A stretch of 9,910 nt of DNA from NCBI GenBank assembly GCA_938024025.1, contig CALJBY010000030.1, positions 1 to 9,910 of the forward strand, read 5' to 3'. This DNA is from an uncultured bacterium (GTDB lineage Bacteria > Desulfobacterota > WTBG01). Each line of letters begins with the position of its first letter. Position 1 is the stretch's first letter. Shown in pieces: positions 5,940-9,910 of this stretch. Position numbers and translations under genes: made by a program. The notes under the pieces are model-generated. The model was given only the letters and a program-made list of their open reading frames with translations, was not told where the DNA came from and ran no database searches.

Positions 5940-7771
5940 AGAAATCACCGCAAACCATTCTTTTTGTTGTCAGTGGTGCCCTTTTTCTGCTGGGTGCTCT
6001 GGTCCTGGTCTGGTGGACAAAAAACTTTCATGCCTGGAAGCTCAGGGAGCATCTGCAGATCATCTCTCCACTCTTTTTAGAGATAACGTTTTTACTGGTA
6101 ATCGTTGCGACTCTTCTTAACCTAAGGGTTTTCAAAAGGGTTTTTGCCGGAATTACCAGAGGTAGCTGGTATGCGGTGGGTGGTATCACGGTGATTGGTC
6201 TACTCATCATAATCTTTGTGGTACCCCGGGATCATAGAATATACTATGATGAAGATATCTACCAGAGCATCGGCCAGAACATTGCCTGCTTGAAAAGTTC
6301 AGACGCTCACTCGGGTGAAGACTATGAACAGAGCTTCAGTAACGTGTGGAAAAGATTTATTGGCCGTGCAGCCATGTGTAACGAAGGGAGAAATGAGTAC
6401 GGCGAGTTCCATTGTGACCGCCTGGAATACAATAAGGAACCGAATGGCTGGCCTTATCTTTTAAGTGTGGTATTCCGTCTGTTTGGTGTTCATGAACGTG
6501 CTGCCTTCCTCACGAATAATCTGCTCTACGGGTTAGCAATAGTAACCGTCTTTTTAATCGGATACCTGTTGTTTGAGAGTGCTCTTCCAGGAGTCTATGC
6601 AGCGTTGATCTTCGCGCTGACACCGGAATTTATGATGTGGGCTAATACAACTGCAGTGGAACCAAGTGCTGCCCTTTTTCCGGGACTGGCCTTGCTCAGC
6701 GCACTCATTTTTGTCAGATCCAGGGAAAACACAGCACTCTGGTTGTTAGCGGTCATGACAGCGTTTGCCGTGCAGTTCAGGCCAGAGTCGATCATGTTGC
6801 TGATGGTCATCGGCCTGGTGGTGCTCTTCTGGGGGAGCTATACGCTCAGAAGAGGAGAATTCTATCTTCTCCTTGCCATCTTTTTTATCCTCATGATACC
6901 CCATCTTGTTCACCTCTATTCATTTAAAGATGCCGGTTGGGGCAGTTCCGGCCCTAAGTTTTCAACTGAGTATTTTAAGGGAAACTTTAAGGTAAATGCT
7001 CTTTTCTATCTGAAAAACATTCGCTTTCCCCTGCTGTTTACTGTGCTGTTTGGATTGGGGATCGTGCTCAAGGCGGGGAAGGGAGATAGGGTACCCACTA
7101 CATTCCATCTGCGGGCGAAGCTCGTACTCCTTAGCTGGTTTTTGCTGTTTTGGGGCATATTTATTTTTTTCTATGCCGGCAGCTATAACTATGGAGCAGA
7201 CGTCCGCTTTTCTCTCTTATCTGCCATGCCTCTTGCACTCCTTGCCGGGTATGGGGCAGTGTCACTGGAATATGTCTTTCGTCACCGGCTAAAGTTTACC
7301 TATCTGAGCTATGTCCTCCCGGTTATTATTGCGTTCAGTTTTCTTCCCTTTCTTCCCTTTGTCAGGGCGATTACCCAGGAGGCCTGGGGAGCGAGAGCGG
7401 ACCATCGATTTGCCAAAGAAATGGCTAACGTTCTTCCCGATGATGCTGTAGTGCTCACCCACAATCCCAATATGTTTCTCCTGTGGGGTAAAAATGCTGC
7501 ACAGGCATCACTCCCTACTGAACAGAAAAATGCTTTCAAAAGATTCTTCTACCGGTATAAGGGAGGCATCTATTTTCATTACAACTTCTGGTGTAATGTC
7601 CCAGACAAACTGCAAAATTCATTCTGTACCAATATACTGGAACGATATGACTGCACCCCGGTCCTTTCTTTTAAAGAACAGAACTATACCTTTGAACTCT
7701 ACAAGGTAGAAAAGAAAAAGAGAACGGAAAAGGAAATAGGGGGAACAAAGAAACCCTCTCTTAATGACTAG
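5936..7771 (+). CDS. GT-C membrane glycosyltransferase, GT39/ArnT-like (611 aa)
   Basis: A polytopic inner-membrane protein with roughly ten to twelve hydrophobic helices; the first three lie near residues 6-28, 44-64 and 77-98. After the third helix comes an acidic motif YYDEDIY with D105-E106-D107, where GT39/GT83 enzymes hold their catalytic carboxylates. EPNGWPY (168-174) follows, comparable to the KPPLYY-type motif that starts the next helix. Such enzymes take a sugar from polyprenyl phosphate and attach it outside the cytoplasm. The catalytic loop here follows helix 3, not helix 1, implying two extra N-terminal helices. A C-terminal soluble part (about 480-611) contains DDAVVLTHNP, as in related enzymes. 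There are exactly six cysteines: 118, 148 and 160 in the first outer loop, and 553, 564 and 573 in the C-terminal domain, with none in the helices. This fits disulfides outside the membrane. The start overlaps the carbamoyltransferase stop (ATGA). The natural donor would be the product of the family-2 enzyme at 1558, by inference. Confidence 0.82.
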   Translation: MKKSPQTILFVVSGALFLLGALVLVWWTKNFHAWKLREHLQIISPLFLEITFLLVIVATLLNLRVFKRVFAGITRGSWYAVGGITVIGLLIIIFVVPRDHRIYYDEDIYQSIGQNIACLKSSDAHSGEDYEQSFSNVWKRFIGRAAMCNEGRNEYGEFHCDRLEYNKEPNGWPYLLSVVFRLFGVHERAAFLTNNLLYGLAIVTVFLIGYLLFESALPGVYAALIFALTPEFMMWANTTAVEPSAALFPGLALLSALIFVRSRENTALWLLAVMTAFAVQFRPESIMLLMVIGLVVLFWGSYTLRRGEFYLLLAIFFILMIPHLVHLYSFKDAGWGSSGPKFSTEYFKGNFKVNALFYLKNIRFPLLFTVLFGLGIVLKAGKGDRVPTTFHLRAKLVLLSWFLLFWGIFIFFYAGSYNYGADVRFSLLSAMPLALLAGYGAVSLEYVFRHRLKFTYLSYVLPVIIAFSFLPFLPFVRAITQEAWGARADHRFAKEMANVLPDDAVVLTHNPNMFLLWGKNAAQASLPTEQKNAFKRFFYRYKGGIYFHYNFWCNVPDKLQNSFCTNILERYDCTPVLSFKEQNYTFELYKVEKKKRTEKEIGGTKKPSLND

Positions 7772-7926
7772 ATAGGCATTCTTCTCTAAAGTATTTTTTC
7801 AATAAGGCGATACCTTTCTCTAGTAGTCCAGTCTGACTGCATACCATCCCCACACCACAAAGAGGTTTTAGCGGAGCGGGTGTCTCTTTTCCCTGGCCGT
7901 CCCTACACTGATAGCTCCTGTCTCAT
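7772..7926. other. Intergenic spacer after the GT-C gene, no clear feature
   Basis: I find no gene or convincing intrinsic terminator here. A weak stem AAAGAG (7859-7864) with CTCTTT (7884-7889) is followed by only one more T outside the stem and is a poor terminator candidate. The spacer separates the glycan locus from the promoter of the exported-protein/metalloprotease pair. Confidence 0.4.
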
Positions 7927-7955
7927 TTGACAGCGGTAAGGATATGTTTTATAGT
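7927..7955 (+). promoter_or_regulatory. Strong sigma-70-like promoter of the exported protein/matrixin pair
   Basis: TTGACA (7927-7932, perfect consensus) and TATAGT (7950-7955, 5 of 6) are separated by the optimal 17 nt. Transcription would start near 7962 and give a leader of about 50 nt before the ATG at 8013. The -35 box is partly inside a small inverted repeat, CTGTC (7918-7922) and GACAG (7929-7933), which could serve as an operator. This marks 8013 onward as a separate unit from the glycan genes. Confidence 0.8.
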
Positions 7956-8000
7956 TTACTGTAATTACCTGTTGGCACGAGTGATCAAAAAATGGTTTGC

Positions 8001-8007
8001 GAGGGAG
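8001..8007 (+). promoter_or_regulatory. Ribosome binding site that decides the start at 8013
   Basis: GAGGGAG is followed by five bases and the ATG at 8013. The in-frame ATG at 7992 lies upstream of this site and has no Shine-Dalgarno of its own. Starting at 8013 also puts the basic MRMIRN segment directly before the hydrophobic signal core. Confidence 0.75.
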
Positions 8008-8012
8008 ATGCA

Positions 8013-8609
8013 ATGCGAATGATCAGAAATCTTACACTGGTAGTAGTGCTCATCTGGGGTTGCCTCATGACTAAGGAGTCCATGCCGGTAGTGGTCAAAC
8101 AGATGAATTTAGAGGATGTTATTACGAGTGCCCAGTACATTTTTTCAGGTCTGTGTACCGGTTCTGAGAGACGCTATGATGCTGAGACGGGCCGGGAGGT
8201 TGTTTTTGTGCAGTTTACCGTAACACAGATGCTCAAGGGTGAAGAGGTGGACGAAATCACTTTTAAGATGAGCAAGGTTGCCGTCGATATTGGCAATGTA
8301 CCCACCTTTACCCGTGGCCAAGAGGTAATTCTTTTTCTCTATGGAAAAAGTGATGTGGGATTTACCAGCCCCGTGGGATTGGCTCAGGGAACCTTTTCAG
8401 TCCTTTCTTCATCAACAGGTGAAAAGGTAGTTGTCAATGGAAACAACAACAGTAATCTGTTTCAGGGCATTGATACAACAAAATACGCAAAGAGGGCTGC
8501 AGGGTCTTCCTTTTTAGCTGCACTCGATCGGGTTGTGCCGCACCAATCAGGACCGGTTAACTATCAAACATTCATCACCCTGGTTGAAGGTATGGTGGAT
8601 ACACAATAG
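8013..8609 (+). CDS. Exported protein of unknown function (198 aa), partner of the downstream matrixin
   Basis: The protein starts with a short basic segment and a hydrophobic core (LTLVVVLIWGCLM, about residues 7-19), a Sec-type signal. The WGC at its end resembles a lipobox, but Trp at -2 is atypical, so lipoprotein status is doubtful. The mature part reads like a single globular, beta-rich domain: an NLEDVITSAQYIFSG helix and strand, a segment ending VVFVQFTVTQMLKGEEVDEITFK interrupted by no cysteines, RGQEVILFLYG, then SPVGLAQGTFSV and a polar NGNNNSNLF loop. I recall uncharacterised exported proteins with this pattern (initial LxDVVxxAxxIFxG, a KG turn, GxEVxLFL, VGLxQGxF), often beside matrixin-like proteases, but I cannot name a Pfam family. 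Its stop TAG directly abuts the ATG of the metalloprotease gene, so the two are co-translated under the promoter at 7927. A role as chaperone, inhibitor or substrate of the protease is possible but unproven. Confidence 0.75.
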   Translation: MRMIRNLTLVVVLIWGCLMTKESMPVVVKQMNLEDVITSAQYIFSGLCTGSERRYDAETGREVVFVQFTVTQMLKGEEVDEITFKMSKVAVDIGNVPTFTRGQEVILFLYGKSDVGFTSPVGLAQGTFSVLSSSTGEKVVVNGNNNSNLFQGIDTTKYAKRAAGSSFLAALDRVVPHQSGPVNYQTFITLVEGMVDTQ

Positions 8610-9910
8610 ATGGTAAAGACAGTACCAGGGGCTCGTACCGTGGAACCTAAAAAAGTAAGCCGCACCATCAGACAATCAGCACCGTTACTCCTGCTGTTTC
8701 TTACACTCTTTTTAACGGCTCATCTCTACGCAGGGGGACCGCTTAACACGGTGAACGGCAGGGCAGTGGTTTATCAAGGAAGCCACTTTCCCATACCGTA
8801 TCACCCTGACCGGGGAGCTCTGGGCTCTTTCAGTAATGGGCTGGCTACTTCGCTGGTTGACACGAGTTTCGAGCTATGGGGGAGTGTCCCAACGGCAACC
8901 ATTGCTTTTCAGAATGGCGGTCAGCTTCCCCTTGATATTACCAGAATAAATTATGTCCGCTACCTGGATGATTTTAACGACGGGATTAATCCTATCATTT
9001 TTGACTCCGATGGTTCAATTATAGATGCAGAGTTTGGCGATGGGGCGAGTAACGGTATTATCGGTTTTGCAGGTTCGAGTTACAATCTTTCTACGGGTTA
9101 CTATGTGGAAGGACTCGCCGTCATGAATGGTAAGTTCACTGCTATCTTTGACGATCGAGAGTTCCAGGCTACCTTTTTCCATGAAATAGGTCATTTTTTA
9201 GGATTGGACCATACCCAGATTAATGGAAGCTATGTGAATGACGGGAGTATACTGAACGATAGCTATGTTCCCACCATGTATCCTACTGCTACTGATGATG
9301 ATACTCCCCTTGGAGAACCAAATCCCGATGATGAAGCTGCTCTTACGCTCTTATACCCCGCATCCAACGTGAGTGCTGTCTATGGAATGATAAAGGGATC
9401 AGTCAAACGGACGGATGGACAACCAGTACTTGGAGCCAATGTTGTAGCCGTAAAGGTTGGTGATGAGGATCTCAGCCAGTTTTCCAGTGTTTCCGATTAT
9501 TACCGGCAGGATAGTGGGGAATATGAGATGTATGTTACGCCAGGGGAGTATATCCTTTTTATTGAACCCATTAACCCCAATTTTACTGCAGGCTCCAGCG
9601 TGGGGCCCTATGCGGAGAATTTACAACAGCCGTCTTTTAACGATCCTGTTGTAAAGGAGTATTATAACGGTGACGATGAGAGCGGCCAGGAGACAGACCT
9701 CGATGACGCTGTTGTGATTACCGTTGCGGCAGGTCAGACAGTGTCATCTGTCGATTTTATCGCAGAGGGAGACGCGACAACAACGACTACCACCACCATC
9801 CCGAGCGGGGTCAATCTGGTGCCCTACACGCCTTCCGGCTGGGATGCTCCTCTTGTTCCGTCTTCCCTTATGGGAACAAGCGTTGTTAGTACCCTCTGCG
9901 GAGGACGCGC
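8610..9910 (+). CDS. Secreted matrixin-like zinc metalloprotease with C-terminal accessory domains (cut by window edge)
   Basis: I read 433 codons from the ATG at 8610; the frame is open at the right edge and contains no stop. Residues 1-41 are a signal peptide with an extended 24-residue N-region, a Leu-rich core and a likely cut after LYA-41. The catalytic domain carries the metzincin motif HEIGHFLGLDH: H191, H195 and H201 bind zinc and E192 is the catalytic base. The Met-turn follows as PTMYP with M223, 22 residues after H201, longer than in classic matrix metalloproteases. A DDEAALTLLYP helix closes the domain near 253. Residues about 257-335 (IKGSVKRTDGQPVLGANV, later GEYEMYVTPGEYIL) form a carboxypeptidase-regulatory-like beta-sandwich. 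A stretch of seven Thr at 390-396 links to NLVPYTPSGW, which resembles the start of a CARDB-type adhesion module. The gene is missed by start-to-stop ORF finding because its stop is beyond the window. GGTGGA at 8594-8599 may be its ribosome site. The protein is exported, and probably acts at or outside the cell surface. Confidence 0.9.
   Translation, partial: MVKTVPGARTVEPKKVSRTIRQSAPLLLLFLTLFLTAHLYAGGPLNTVNGRAVVYQGSHFPIPYHPDRGALGSFSNGLATSLVDTSFELWGSVPTATIAFQNGGQLPLDITRINYVRYLDDFNDGINPIIFDSDGSIIDAEFGDGASNGIIGFAGSSYNLSTGYYVEGLAVMNGKFTAIFDDREFQATFFHEIGHFLGLDHTQINGSYVNDGSILNDSYVPTMYPTATDDDTPLGEPNPDDEAALTLLYPASNVSAVYGMIKGSVKRTDGQPVLGANVVAVKVGDEDLSQFSSVSDYYRQDSGEYEMYVTPGEYILFIEPINPNFTAGSSVGPYAENLQQPSFNDPVVKEYYNGDDESGQETDLDDAVVITVAAGQTVSSVDFIAEGDATTTTTTTIPSGVNLVPYTPSGWDAPLVPSSLMGTSVVSTLCGGR

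Noticed and set aside
7859..7890. A stem AAAGAG/CTCTTT as terminator of the glycan locus
   Set aside because: The stem is only six pairs with a large loop, is AT-rich, and lacks an independent U-tract.
7992..8012. Upstream ATG at 7992 as the start of the exported protein
   Set aside because: The Shine-Dalgarno GAGGGAG lies after it and in front of the ATG at 8013, and the seven extra residues only lengthen the signal peptide.

Overview
The window reads as an accessory stretch of a Gram-negative-type bacterial chromosome: sigma-70-like promoters, Shine-Dalgarno sites, exported proteins with signal peptides, and lipid-linked sugar enzymes. The Lon sequence and the Thr-rich, multi-domain matrixin protein remind me of Desulfobacterota or Nitrospirota lineages. 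This is an impression from family resemblance only, and I would not name a genus.

Layout. (1) 1-1307, minus strand: the N-terminal 435 codons of an ATP-dependent Lon protease, cut by the window edge just after Walker B, with its own promoter at 1373-1402. (2) 1308-1557: a divergent intergenic region. (3) 1558-7771, plus strand: a glycan or glycolipid modification locus. It encodes a family-2 glycosyltransferase resembling polyprenyl-phosphate sugar synthases, a frameshifted remnant of a GT-C (GT39/ArnT-like) membrane glycosyltransferase, a B12-binding radical SAM enzyme, a NodU/CmcH-type carbamoyltransferase and, overlapping it by ATGA, an intact GT-C membrane glycosyltransferase. A REP-like double hairpin sits at 4087-4136, between the radical SAM and carbamoyltransferase genes. 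(4) 7772-8012: an intergenic region with a near-consensus promoter at 7927-7955. (5) 8013-9910, plus strand: an exported protein of unknown function, followed with no gap by a secreted matrixin-like zinc metalloprotease with a carboxypeptidase-regulatory-like domain and a poly-Thr linker, running off the right edge.

How the genes may work together (inference). The family-2 enzyme would charge a polyprenyl phosphate with a sugar on the cytoplasmic side. The radical SAM enzyme and the carbamoyltransferase would modify the sugar, lipid or another acceptor. The GT-C enzyme would transfer the lipid-linked sugar to an acceptor outside the membrane. No substrate can be read from the sequence. The downstream exported-protein/metalloprotease pair has its own promoter and looks like a separate two-gene unit. 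The least ordinary items are the modification locus itself, the GT-C remnant inside it, the REP-like element, and the exact six-cysteine pattern of the intact GT-C enzyme.
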